From: Myxococcales bacterium
GTDB taxonomy: Bacteria > Myxococcota_A > Polyangia > Polyangiales > Houyiibacteriaceae
DNA: 44,573 nucleotides
Reading direction: 5' to 3'
Assembly: GCA_019637115.1 (NCBI GenBank)
Contig: JAHBWH010000057.1
Span: 1-44,573, forward strand
The notes below the pieces were generated by a model. That model was not told the origin of the DNA, ran no database searches, and worked only from the letters and a program-made list of their open reading frames with translations. Numbering within the stretch: position 1 is the first letter of the stretch; every line of letters starts with the position of its first letter. A program made the translations under genes and the position numbers. This document shows positions 7,194-15,067 of this stretch, one piece after another.

Positions 7194-8387
7194 GTGAACC
7201 AGACTCCCCAACCTGGCTCTGGGTGCTCGGGCCGAGCTCGGCGCGCACGAAGGGTCCACGTCCTCGGGGCGGGCGTCGCGCTCGCGACGCTGCTCTGGGG
7301 CTGCGCGGACGGGAACAACCCCGCTCACCGACGCGATGGCGGCGCGGTGGGGATCGACGCGGGCGGGGCCGATGGCGGCCCGAGCGATGGCGGATCTGGC
7401 GTCGACGCGACGGTCGATGCCAGCGCGGCCCCGGACGGCGGGGGGGCTGACGGCGGCGCGTGCGCTGCGCCGCTGACCCGGTGCGGCGGCGCCTGCGTCG
7501 ACGTGATGACCGACGTGAACGCGTGCGGCGGCTGCGGGCGTGTCTGCGAGGCCCCCATCGGAGGCTCACCGCGCTGCGCGAGCGGGACCTGCGAGACGGA
7601 GTGCCCGGCGGGTCAGACCGACTGCGGCGGGACCTGCCGGACGACCAGCGAGGCCTGCTCGGCCGGCGTGGGCGCGTGCGCGCGCGCGGGCGTCACGGTC
7701 TGTTCGCCGACCGGGACGAGCTGCGGCGCGACGCCCGGCACCCCGCAGGCCGAGACTTGCAACGGCATCGACGACGACTGCGACGGCCAGATCGACGAGG
7801 GGCACCGCGCGGTCTTCCGCGAGACCACGTACACCCAGCTCTCGACGCACCACTCCCCGTGCAACGGCTCGACCGAGCGCTGGGGCCGCAACTGCTTCGC
7901 GGCGTCCCACCGCGCATGCGCGGCATTCAGCGCCTGCGTGCAGAGCGGCTTCGGGCCCGTCGAGAACAACCTCGACTACGCGCCCACCGTCTGCGCCGAG
8001 GCGTCGGTCCGCAACCTCACCTACGCCCAGCTGGCGGCGCAACACCCGCCGTGCGACGGCAGCTTCCCGAACGGCACCGCGAGCGCCGACTGCAACGCCG
8101 CGATCCACCGCTGGTGTCGCGCGAACGGCTTCGTGACCGGGTGGGGCCCCGTCGAGAACGCCGCGCCCAACGTCGCCGTCGCCTGCTCGGCGCGCGCCGA
8201 GGTCATCAACACGACCTTCGCGGTGCTCGCGTCGCATCACCCGGCGTGCGATGGCACGAACGAGCGGTGGGGCCCGAGCTGCCACGCAGCCATCCACCGC
8301 TTCTGCAACGCGCGCGGTCGACGCGGCGGCTTCGGCCCCCTGGAGAACAGCGGCGGCTCCGCGACCGTCGGGTGCGTGCTCGACTGA
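7194..8387 (+). CDS. Cys-rich surface lipoprotein with MopE-type motif and three tandem Cys/His modules
   Basis: The product is 397 residues. GTG 7194 gives a lipoprotein signal (basic RARRARRVH, hydrophobic VLGAGVALATLLWG, lipobox Cys); starting further upstream would bury it. A flexible Asp/Gly/Ala linker follows, then a Cys-rich region and the motif ETCNGIDDDCDGQIDEG, the putative metal-binding signature shared with MopE-type proteins. The C-terminal half is three tandem modules of about 64 residues (from about 211, 275 and 340). They share a T/LTYxQL-type start, HHSPC or HPPC-like, WGxxC, an AxHRxC core and GFGPxEN or GWGPVEN. I do not recognise this module. Cys spacing is preserved in all three, so each probably has the same disulfides. 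The protein should sit on the outer membrane facing outward or in the periplasm. Confidence 0.85.
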   Translation: MNQTPQPGSGCSGRARRARRVHVLGAGVALATLLWGCADGNNPAHRRDGGAVGIDAGGADGGPSDGGSGVDATVDASAAPDGGGADGGACAAPLTRCGGACVDVMTDVNACGGCGRVCEAPIGGSPRCASGTCETECPAGQTDCGGTCRTTSEACSAGVGACARAGVTVCSPTGTSCGATPGTPQAETCNGIDDDCDGQIDEGHRAVFRETTYTQLSTHHSPCNGSTERWGRNCFAASHRACAAFSACVQSGFGPVENNLDYAPTVCAEASVRNLTYAQLAAQHPPCDGSFPNGTASADCNAAIHRWCRANGFVTGWGPVENAAPNVAVACSARAEVINTTFAVLASHHPACDGTNERWGPSCHAAIHRFCNARGRRGGFGPLENSGGSATVGCVLD

Positions 8388-8408
8388 GGCGCGCCGAACG
8401 TTCCGCGC

Positions 8409-9788
8409 TCAGCGCCGACGGCGGATCGCGAAGAGCAGGAGCGCTGGCAGCCAGAGCGCGGCGGGGCCGCTCGTCGCGCGGCAGCCACACCCGCCAGGGA
8501 GCGAGGGCGCGCCGACGCCAGCGTCCGCCGGCCCCGCGTCCTCGGTCCCGGCGTCGACCGGGAGCATCCCGACGCCTTCGCCGTCGAGCAGGATCGTCGT
8601 CACGCAGGCGTCGGGGTCGCTCGAGCGGACGAGCAACATCGCGCTCCGGGCGCCGCCGTCGACGGGCGCGAAGCGGATCGGGAGGGAGACCCGCGAGCTC
8701 GGCGGGAGCGTGTGGCGGCCCGACTCGACGTGGAAGGGCGGGCCCGGGGCCTGCACTTCGATCTCGAGCACGGCGTCCCCGTCGTTGTGGAGCGTGACCA
8801 TGCGGGTCTGCTCCTCCCCTGCGGGGACGACGCCGAAGTCGACGCGCATCCCCGGCTCGACGCGGAGATCGCCGAACGGGACGTAGACCTCCGCCGGCTC
8901 GAAGCGGGTCGTGCCCATGAGATCGAGGAGGTTCAGCGGGATCTCCGCGATCGGGAGATCGAAGCGCGTGCCGACGACCTCGACGTAGAGGCCCGGCCGG
9001 AGCACGACGCCGCCCCGCCAGCGCAGCTCGCCCTCGGGCAGGACGGTGACGTCCATGCCGCGGCCATAGCCGCCCTCGGGGCTGAGCATCCGGAAGATCT
9101 GCAGCTCCTCGGTGATGACGTCGTCGCCTGGCGTCACGAGGATGTGCTGCGTCTGGTAGGTGGCGCCGAGCGCGAGCGCTGCGCGGACCTCGAAGCCGCC
9201 GTCGACGCCGGGGATGGGGATGAACGAGCCGAGCCCGACGTTCAGCACGCGGATCGACGAGGTCTCGTCGTAGAGCGAGATCGGCCGCGGGTCGGCGTCC
9301 GGAAGCACCCATGGGTCGAAGGTGGCCTCGTCGCGGGCCATCAGGTCGCGAAGCGCCGCGGGCAAGATGGGGATGTCTCCGCTCCACGAGTAGCGGATGC
9401 CCGCGACGGTCACGTCGAAGCGGATCTGCGCGATGATCTCGATGCCGTACTCGATGCCGAAGCGTCCGCCGCCCGGGGTCCCGACGACGCTGGTCATCAC
9501 GGGGATGGGCCACTCCGAGACGAGGGCGCCGTTGAGCTCGACCTCGCTCTCGCCGGCGACGCGCACGCCGAAGCGCACCTGCAGGGGCGATCCGGCGGGC
9601 ACCCAGCCGCTGTCGAGGTCGATCGCCCGAAAGAGCATGTCGCGATGGCTGAACGCGAGCTCCTCGACGTTGCGCGTCTCGGGGCAGCGCGGTCCCGCCA
9701 CCTGCGCGGCCGCCGGAGCAGGGGACGACGCGAAGAGCGCGCACGCGAGCACGACGGAGCCCCGAAGCCAAGCACACCCAAATCCCAT
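8409..9788 (-). CDS. Secreted protein with ASH-like beta domain and MYXO-CTERM-like sorting tail
   Basis: The product is 459 residues. The N-terminal signal peptide (about 8-28, GSVVLACALFASSPAPAAA) starts at ATG 9788. The body is beta-rich (about 30-300), followed by a domain at about 305-400 that looks like the choice-of-anchor/ASH fold (FGVVPAGEEQTRMVTLHNDG, then LPIRFAPVDGG and SSDPDACVTTILLDGEG). The C-terminus has a Ala/Asp/Gly linker, GGCGCRATSG, a hydrophobic helix (AALWLPALLLFAI) and RRRR. That architecture is the MYXO-CTERM sorting signal, in which a Cys ahead of the helix is processed for surface display. The exact ligand is unknown. The gene is convergent with the preceding lipoprotein, with 21 nt between the stops. 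Confidence 0.8.
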   Translation of the reverse strand: MGFGCAWLRGSVVLACALFASSPAPAAAQVAGPRCPETRNVEELAFSHRDMLFRAIDLDSGWVPAGSPLQVRFGVRVAGESEVELNGALVSEWPIPVMTSVVGTPGGGRFGIEYGIEIIAQIRFDVTVAGIRYSWSGDIPILPAALRDLMARDEATFDPWVLPDADPRPISLYDETSSIRVLNVGLGSFIPIPGVDGGFEVRAALALGATYQTQHILVTPGDDVITEELQIFRMLSPEGGYGRGMDVTVLPEGELRWRGGVVLRPGLYVEVVGTRFDLPIAEIPLNLLDLMGTTRFEPAEVYVPFGDLRVEPGMRVDFGVVPAGEEQTRMVTLHNDGDAVLEIEVQAPGPPFHVESGRHTLPPSSRVSLPIRFAPVDGGARSAMLLVRSSDPDACVTTILLDGEGVGMLPVDAGTEDAGPADAGVGAPSLPGGCGCRATSGPAALWLPALLLFAIRRRR

Positions 9789-9899
9789 GGGGGCAAGCTT
9801 CTCCCGAGGGCGGGGTGGTCGACAAGGGGGGGCGAACGAAGCTCGCGTCCAGCGGGGGTCTGACGCGGTCTGAGTCCTCAGCGACGCGGTCTCCGCGAC

Positions 9900-10015
9900 G
9901 TCTCGGTCTCGGCCTCGGTTGCGCGTACATCTCGGTCTCGGTCTCGGTTGCGCGTACGTCTCGGTCTCGGTCTCGGTTGCGCGTACGTCTCGGTCTCGGT
10001 CTCGGTTGCGCGTAC
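9900..10015. repeat. Four tandem copies of a 29-bp minisatellite
   Basis: Units lie at 9900-9928, 9929-9957, 9958-9986 and 9987-10015. Each unit is itself made of GTCTCG hexamers followed by GTTGCG and CGTAC. The first two units carry one substitution each; the last two are identical. There are no spacers, and 29 is not a multiple of 3, so this is not a coding repeat. Confidence 0.9.
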
Positions 10016-10510
10016 GTCGCGGGAGAGAGTTGTTCGCGTCTTCGTGCGCTCACGGCGGGGGAGGACACGCCTATCCGTTCGAGCGATCTTCGGGGCTCCC
10101 GGTGCCCTTCGCGCGCGATGGACTCGCGGTGCCCCCGGTTCTGCGTGGATCGGACGACGGCTCTTCGCCCCCGGATTCGTGCGAGCGACTTCGGACGGCG
10201 ACGCACGCCCGGTGCCTTCGGACGTTCGATGGACATCACGCCTGGAAATAGAAAGTAGGGTCGGAGGCGAGCGCCGTCGTGAGCTGCGCGCACGACAGCG
10301 CTCGCAGGGTCCGAGGCGCGAGAGGTGGCGACGTCCCGTGTCGAGAGTGCGGCGGTCTTCCGGAACGGAGGATGGGCTTGCCCGCTCCGCGCTGAGGCGC
10401 TGCGCTCGGCAGGTGGGTCGACAAGCCGTCGGGTCGGCGGCGCGGACTCGGACGGTCGCGGACTCCATCCCGTGTCCGGTTCCGCAACGCTGCCGGTCTA
10501 CGCGCGTGCT

Positions 10511-10638
10511 CGTCCACGGCCACGTACGTCCACGTCCACGTACGTCCACGTACGTCCACGTCCACGACGTCCACGTCCACGTCCACGTACGTCCACGTCC
10601 ACGTCCACGTCCTCGTCCACGTGCGCGTGCGCGTGCGC
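10511..10638. repeat. Degenerate hexanucleotide array (GTCCAC with CGTACG interruptions)
   Basis: About 125 bp of GTCCAC-type hexamers are interspersed with CACGTACGTCC blocks, passing at the end into GTGCGC. The array is rich in CGTACG and CACGTG-like palindromic words. Nothing in it reads as protein. Confidence 0.8.
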
Positions 10639-10744
10639 GACCAGAAACGTCCGGCGAGGTCTCACCGCGGCGAAGCGCTGGTTTCTTCGTCGGACACGGA
10701 CGCGACGGGATGGATCTGCCGCACCTGGTCACGAACTTCAGGGG

Positions 10745-10808
10745 AGCTGTGCTCAGCTTCCTATGAGGGGCTGTCGCCAGCCCCTCCCCCACGGGGCATG
10801 AAGCCCCG
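10745..10808. other. Cluster of three adjacent hairpins
   Basis: AGCTG/CAGCT at 10745-10758, GAGGGGCTG/CAGCCCCTC at 10765-10786 (9 bp, 4-nt loop) and CGGGGC/GCCCCG at 10792-10808 (6 bp, 5-nt loop) follow one another. They could form part of a structured RNA or a bidirectional terminator. I match them to no known RNA family. Confidence 0.4.
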
Positions 10809-10883
10809 CGGGGCCCCCTCCGACGAGCCACGCTCGCTTCGCTCGCTGCGCGCCGTCCGGTAGGGCGGCTTGCGAAATCGGCC

Positions 10884-11000
10884 AAGCTTCTTTTCAACGC
10901 CCAAGCGCACCTCGAGGCCTCCTGCGCGAACCTCGGCTTCGTGCGCGTGGGCGAGCCATACGACGAAGATGGCATCCCGCACGTCGGCATGCGTCGCTGA
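10884..11000 (+). pseudogene. C-terminal remnant of an ElaA-like GNAT N-acetyltransferase
   Basis: The frame ending at TGA 10998-11000 reads NAQAHLEASCANLGFVRVG followed by EPYDEDGIPHVGMRR. NAQAHLExxxxxLGF...V and the closing EDGIPHVxM are the C-terminal signature of the ElaA family of GNAT acetyltransferases. Only about 38 residues match. Upstream in frame there is GC-rich, hairpin-containing sequence with no acetyl-CoA binding motif (no RxxGxG/A), so the gene has lost its first three quarters. It is therefore a relic, probably left by a deletion or by insertion of the repeat material upstream. Confidence 0.75.
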
Positions 11001-11045
11001 GCCTGCGGGTCGGAGCTGGGTCGGCGCTGGGCCGGAGCCGTCGGC

Positions 11046-12476
11046 TCAGATCAACACGCCGCCCACGGCCGGGACGACGACGTAGACGTTGCGTCGGTCG
11101 AGGACGGTGTCGGTTCCGGGCTCGAAGACCTCGATGTAGGCGCGGAAGATCTGCACGAAGGTCTGCTCGGGCAGGAAGTCGTTCCGGAAGGCCACCTCGA
11201 AGGTGATCGTCGTCCCGCCGCCGACCCCGTAGAACGTGGTCGCGTCGAAGCTCGTCGCGCGCGTGGCGCGCAGAGGTCGCACGGCCTGGATGAAGCGGCG
11301 GGCGTCGACCGCGTCGCTCTCGTCGTCGAGGGTGCGGCTCGTGACGTCCTGCCGCGCAGCACCGACGAGATCGAGGATGCCGTCGACGACGGCGCCGCTG
11401 ACCGATCCGCCCGGCGCGTTGTAGACGGTCAAGGAGCCCGCCGCCGAGCGCGAGCTCGTCGCGGTCGCGAGCGCCTCGAGGTGCGGGCGCGCCGCGTTCG
11501 GCAGCGGGATCGGGATCGGGATGATCGAGATCGGGTCGACGGCGGCGCCGACGATCTTCACGTCGTGCGCGTTGAGCGCGGCGACCATCTCGGTCCAGGT
11601 GCGCGCGGTGACGCCCGAGTAGGCGTTCGCGCCGCCGGGGCCGTTGTGCATCTCGGCGTCGGTCACGACGACGATGATCGGGTGGCTGTCGAAGCGGAAG
11701 CAGGCCTCACCGAAGCCGTCGGGGCAGCCCCCGCTCACCGCGCGGTAGAGCGCCTCGACGGTCGACTCGGGGCCGTCGTTTCCGCCGCCTGCGCGGAGCC
11801 CGTTGAGCGCCGACTGCACCCTCGACACGTCGTCGGTCATCTCCTGTCGGACGATGAACGGCCAATCCCCCGGGTCGCCGTAGGGGGCGACCGGGAAGTC
11901 CCGATAGTCGCCGACGCCCATCACGGAGTCGACGATCGCGTCGTTGATCGCGGGGACGATCATGGTCGAGAGCGAGCTGCGGACGTTGCCGATGGCGGCG
12001 CCCATGCTCCCCGTCGTGTCGACGAGGAAGAAGATGTCGGCGCGACCGAGGCGGGCGGTGAAGTCGAGCTCGCGGAGCTCGGTCGGCGCCTCGAAGGGCA
12101 GGACCACGTAGAAGTCGGTCGGCGGGATGGTGCTGTTCGGGTCGAGCGGGTCGGTCCCGGCGAGGATCTCCACGCCGTCCGGCACGCCGTCCCCGTCCGT
12201 GTCCGGGTTGTGTGGGTCGGTGCCGAGGCGGATCTCCTCGTCGTCCGGGATCCCATCGCCGTCCGAGTCGAGCCCCCGCGGCGGCCCCGTATCCGGGCGC
12301 GGACCGACGTCGACGAGCACTGGGTTGCCGGGCCCCGAGTCGCTCATCGGATCCGTCGTCCCAGCGTCGCGGCTGCCGCTCGGCCGGCCGCTCCCGCCCG
12401 AGGGGCTGCATCCACCGAGCGCGAAGAGGAGCGCCCACACACCAACCCGCGAACCGCGCTGCATTCCGAGCTTCAT
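11046..12476 (-). CDS. VWA-domain lipoprotein with calcium-binding thrombospondin type 3-like repeats
   Basis: The product is 476 residues. The lipoprotein signal ends in ALLFALGGC (lipobox LGGC at about 20-23). A Gly/Ser/Asp/Pro linker is followed by two Ca-binding Asp-rich repeats, DSDGDGIPDDEE and DTDGDGVPDGVE, each trailed by GTDP. A von Willebrand factor A domain starts near residue 145 with IFFLVDTTGSMG, giving the metal-dependent DxTxS site. Later IVVVTDAEMH supplies the usual strand and Asp. VWA domains bind protein ligands through a divalent ion, so this is probably an outer-surface adhesion or scaffold lipoprotein. ATG 12476 is supported by GGAGGGCGC just upstream and a TAGCGT box 21 nt away. 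It lies 209 nt downstream of opgH on the same strand; a functional link is not shown. Confidence 0.88.
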   Translation of the reverse strand: MKLGMQRGSRVGVWALLFALGGCSPSGGSGRPSGSRDAGTTDPMSDSGPGNPVLVDVGPRPDTGPPRGLDSDGDGIPDDEEIRLGTDPHNPDTDGDGVPDGVEILAGTDPLDPNSTIPPTDFYVVLPFEAPTELRELDFTARLGRADIFFLVDTTGSMGAAIGNVRSSLSTMIVPAINDAIVDSVMGVGDYRDFPVAPYGDPGDWPFIVRQEMTDDVSRVQSALNGLRAGGGNDGPESTVEALYRAVSGGCPDGFGEACFRFDSHPIIVVVTDAEMHNGPGGANAYSGVTARTWTEMVAALNAHDVKIVGAAVDPISIIPIPIPLPNAARPHLEALATATSSRSAAGSLTVYNAPGGSVSGAVVDGILDLVGAARQDVTSRTLDDESDAVDARRFIQAVRPLRATRATSFDATTFYGVGGGTTITFEVAFRNDFLPEQTFVQIFRAYIEVFEPGTDTVLDRRNVYVVVPAVGGVLI

Positions 12477-12497
12477 GCGCCCTCCGACGAAAGGAAG

Positions 12498-12503
12498 ACG
12501 CTA
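12498..12503 (-). promoter_or_regulatory. Putative -10 box for the VWA lipoprotein gene
   Basis: TAGCGT on the minus strand, 21 nt before ATG 12476, is followed by GGAGGG as ribosome binding site. In contrast to other starts here, this one would have a short leader. Confidence 0.35.
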
Positions 12504-12685
12504 CCGAGCAGCGGCCCTCGCGAACGTGATTCTCCGCACGCCGACCCGTGAGAACGGCTTTCACCACGTGCGCGCGTGGATGGTCGCGCCTCGCGACCCA
12601 GGATCCGTTTCTCGGACTTGCTCCGCCTGATCCCTCGATCGGCTGTCAGCCTTCCCGAACCCAGGAGCGGTGACGCGGTCCATCT

Positions 12686-15067
12686 CTACGGCGCGACGAG
12701 CTCCTCGGTTCGGGGCTCCGCGCGGACCCCTCGCGGCAGCTCCCACTCCTCGACGCACCAACGCCGCCACGCGGCGCGGTGCAGCGCGCGCAGCGCACGC
12801 GACGAGCCGAGCAGCGCATCGCGCTCGGCCGCGTCGAGCCCTGCGGGGCCCACCTCGACGGCGCGCGCCACGAGCTCGTCGTCGACCGGCGCCTCCTGGC
12901 GCTCGGCGTCCGCGCACACACGCGCGCAGAGCACGGGGTCGAGCACCAGGTCTCGGAAGCGCGACGCGTGGTCCGCGTGGTAGTAGCCGCGCCGCGCGTC
13001 GAGCGCGCGCACCACTGGCGGGGGCGCGTTCTCGACCGGCGTGCCCAAGATCCCCGCGCGCGCGAGGGCACGACCGGCCGCCTCGGATCCGAGCGCCGCT
13101 GCGATGGGGATCGCGAGCGCCCAGGGCAAGGCGATGGGCAGCACGTAGGGCAACGCGCTCGGCGCGAGCGCGCTCGTCACCGCCGTCGCCGTGACGCCGA
13201 GCGCGGTCGCGAGGAGGCTGCGGGCGTCGACCGCGGCTGCGAACGCGCCGTCCGCGACCCGTCGTTGAGGGCCCCACCCGACGGCAGCCCCCGTCACGAC
13301 CTCGAGGACGAAGGTGGTGTGCGCGAGCATCATCAGCGGCGCGAGCACGAGCGAGACCACCAGCTCGAGGAGCGCCCCGAGGAGCAGGCGCGCAGCGCCG
13401 CCGAAGGCCGGCGCCCGGGCGAGCGCGTGGGCGAGGCCGACGAGCCGCGGCGCGAGGAGCAGACCGAGCGCCGCGACCGCTAGGCCGAGGAGCGCGCGCG
13501 GGCTCGCGATCTCGCCCGTCATCGCGTGGACGGCGCCGAGGACGAGGAACAAGAGCCAGAGCGGAGAGACGAGGTACGCCACCGCGCCGAGCAAGAGGTG
13601 AAGCCGGCTCCTCGCCGCGAGCCCGTGCGCGAGCACCAGGCGGAGGTGCTGCAGGTTGCCTTGGCACCAGCGGCGATCCCGGACGAGGAAGTCTCGGAGC
13701 GTTGGCGGCGGCTCCTCGTACGACTCGCCGAGATCGTCCGCGATCCGCACCTCCCAGCCGCCGCGCCGGAGCAAGGCGGCCTCGACGAAGTCGTGGCTCA
13801 AGATGGTCCCGCCGAGCGGCGGCGCGCCGCTCAGGGTCGGCAAGCCACAGCAACGCACGAAGGCCTCCGTGCGCACGATCGCGTTGTGCCCGAAGTAGTT
13901 GCCGTCGGGTCCGCTCCAGCCCGCCAGACCGCTGGTCAGCAGCGGCCCCCCGATGGCGTGTCCGAGCTGGAGCGCTCGAGCGAAGAGCGTCTCGCCGCCG
14001 CGCAGCTCGATGGGCGCCTGCAGCAACCCGAGCCGCGGGTTCGCCTCCATGCGACGCACCAGCTCGACCAGCGTCGACGCGCCGACGAGGCTGTCGGCGT
14101 CGAGGACGACGACGTAGCGATAGCGCGAGGCGTGGCGGACGAGGAGCTCCGCGAGGTTCCCGGCCTTCTTGCCGACGTTGTCGTGGCGCCGACGGTAGAA
14201 GACGGGCACGCGCTCGCCCGCCTTGCTCGCGAGCCGCCGCCAGGCGCGCACCTCGTCGGCCGCGCGCCGCGGGTCTTGGGTGTCGCTCGCGACGAAGATC
14301 TCGAACGCCTCGGCGCCGGGGGCCTCGAGAAGCTCGCTCCGCATCGCCTCCAGGGCAGCGAAGACCCGCTCGGGATCCTCCTCGTAGATCGGCATGACCA
14401 GCGCGGTCCGCGGTAGCGGCCCGGCGGACCGCTCGACCGCCGGCCCCCGGCGCTGGCGCCACGCGCCGATCACCACGAGGCCGAGCGACAAGCCATGGAG
14501 CGCGATGAGGATTCCGAAGAGGCCGGCCCACAGGCTCGCCACGAGACCGCCGCCCGCGGCCTCGGCGAACGCGCACGCGCCGCCGAGGCCGAGCGCGGCG
14601 CTCGGGATCAGCCCGAGGATCCAGCGCAGCCGCGGTCGTCTCAACGGCTGCGCGTCGAGCCGCGCCTCGCCGACGAGCGCCGCGTGGGCGGCTCGCAGCG
14701 CCGCGCGCTGCGCGACGTCGTCGCTCAACAACGCGTCGGGGCACCGGTCGAAGGCGCGACGGAGCGCCGCGCCTTCGACGTCAGCCTCACGTGCGCCTGG
14801 TGCGAGCACCTCCTCCGCCCAGCGCTCGAGGCGCTCCTGCGCATGCTCGACGAGCGCCGCGGGATCCGCCGCGTCGCCGTCGGGGAGCTCCGCCACGAGC
14901 CGCTCGACCCGCGCGTCGATCGCCTCGTCGTCGAGCGGCGCCAGCGCCGACAGGAGCGCGCGCAGCCTCCGGCGCGCGTCGACCCCGCGCGGCGCTCGAA
15001 CGTGACTCGACACGGTCGTGACGAGCGCGCGCTCGTCCTCCGAGATCGCGAGCCGAGGGACCGTCAC
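12686..15067 (-). CDS. opgH: Glucans biosynthesis glucosyltransferase H (OpgH/MdoH)
   Basis: The product is 793 residues, close to the usual length of about 800-850. This inner-membrane GT2 glucosyltransferase uses UDP-glucose to make the linear beta-glucan backbone of osmoregulated periplasmic glucans. After a soluble N-terminus and a pair of helices, the catalytic domain shows MPIYEEDPERVFAALEAM, FVASDTQDP, VVVLDADSLVGASTLVELV (DxD), YFGHNAIVR, GGTILSHDFVEAALL and DRRWCQGNLQHLRL (QxxRW). Multiple membrane helices follow (about 480-680). The start is GTG 15067, overlapping the opgG stop by 4 nt, so translation is coupled to opgG. The C-terminal 120 residues are soluble and charged. Confidence 0.95.
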   Translation of the reverse strand: MTVPRLAISEDERALVTTVSSHVRAPRGVDARRRLRALLSALAPLDDEAIDARVERLVAELPDGDAADPAALVEHAQERLERWAEEVLAPGAREADVEGAALRRAFDRCPDALLSDDVAQRAALRAAHAALVGEARLDAQPLRRPRLRWILGLIPSAALGLGGACAFAEAAGGGLVASLWAGLFGILIALHGLSLGLVVIGAWRQRRGPAVERSAGPLPRTALVMPIYEEDPERVFAALEAMRSELLEAPGAEAFEIFVASDTQDPRRAADEVRAWRRLASKAGERVPVFYRRRHDNVGKKAGNLAELLVRHASRYRYVVVLDADSLVGASTLVELVRRMEANPRLGLLQAPIELRGGETLFARALQLGHAIGGPLLTSGLAGWSGPDGNYFGHNAIVRTEAFVRCCGLPTLSGAPPLGGTILSHDFVEAALLRRGGWEVRIADDLGESYEEPPPTLRDFLVRDRRWCQGNLQHLRLVLAHGLAARSRLHLLLGAVAYLVSPLWLLFLVLGAVHAMTGEIASPRALLGLAVAALGLLLAPRLVGLAHALARAPAFGGAARLLLGALLELVVSLVLAPLMMLAHTTFVLEVVTGAAVGWGPQRRVADGAFAAAVDARSLLATALGVTATAVTSALAPSALPYVLPIALPWALAIPIAAALGSEAAGRALARAGILGTPVENAPPPVVRALDARRGYYHADHASRFRDLVLDPVLCARVCADAERQEAPVDDELVARAVEVGPAGLDAAERDALLGSSRALRALHRAAWRRWCVEEWELPRGVRAEPRTEELVAP

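Larger units (their letters stand above)
9789..11045. other. Gene-free, repeat-rich region
   Basis: No convincing intact gene lies here. Long frames exist on both strands but consist of Arg-rich or Val-His/Thr-Trp strings created by the repeats. The region holds the 29-bp array (9900-10015), the GTCCAC/GTAC array (10511-10638), three consecutive hairpins (10745-10808) and an acetyltransferase remnant (10884-11000). Confidence 0.7.

Noticed and set aside
9900-10015. CRISPR array (29-bp repeats)
   Set aside because: The 29-bp units are directly adjacent with no unique spacers, only four copies, and no cas genes are near.
8206-10293. Long minus-strand frame running through the MYXO-CTERM-like gene
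   Set aside because: Arg-rich out-of-frame reading; the overlapping frame has a signal peptide, an ASH-like domain and a sorting tail.
9948-10766. Plus-strand frames across the satellite region as genes
   Set aside because: Their content is repeats such as Val-His and Arg strings generated by the satellites, with no start signals and no recognisable fold.
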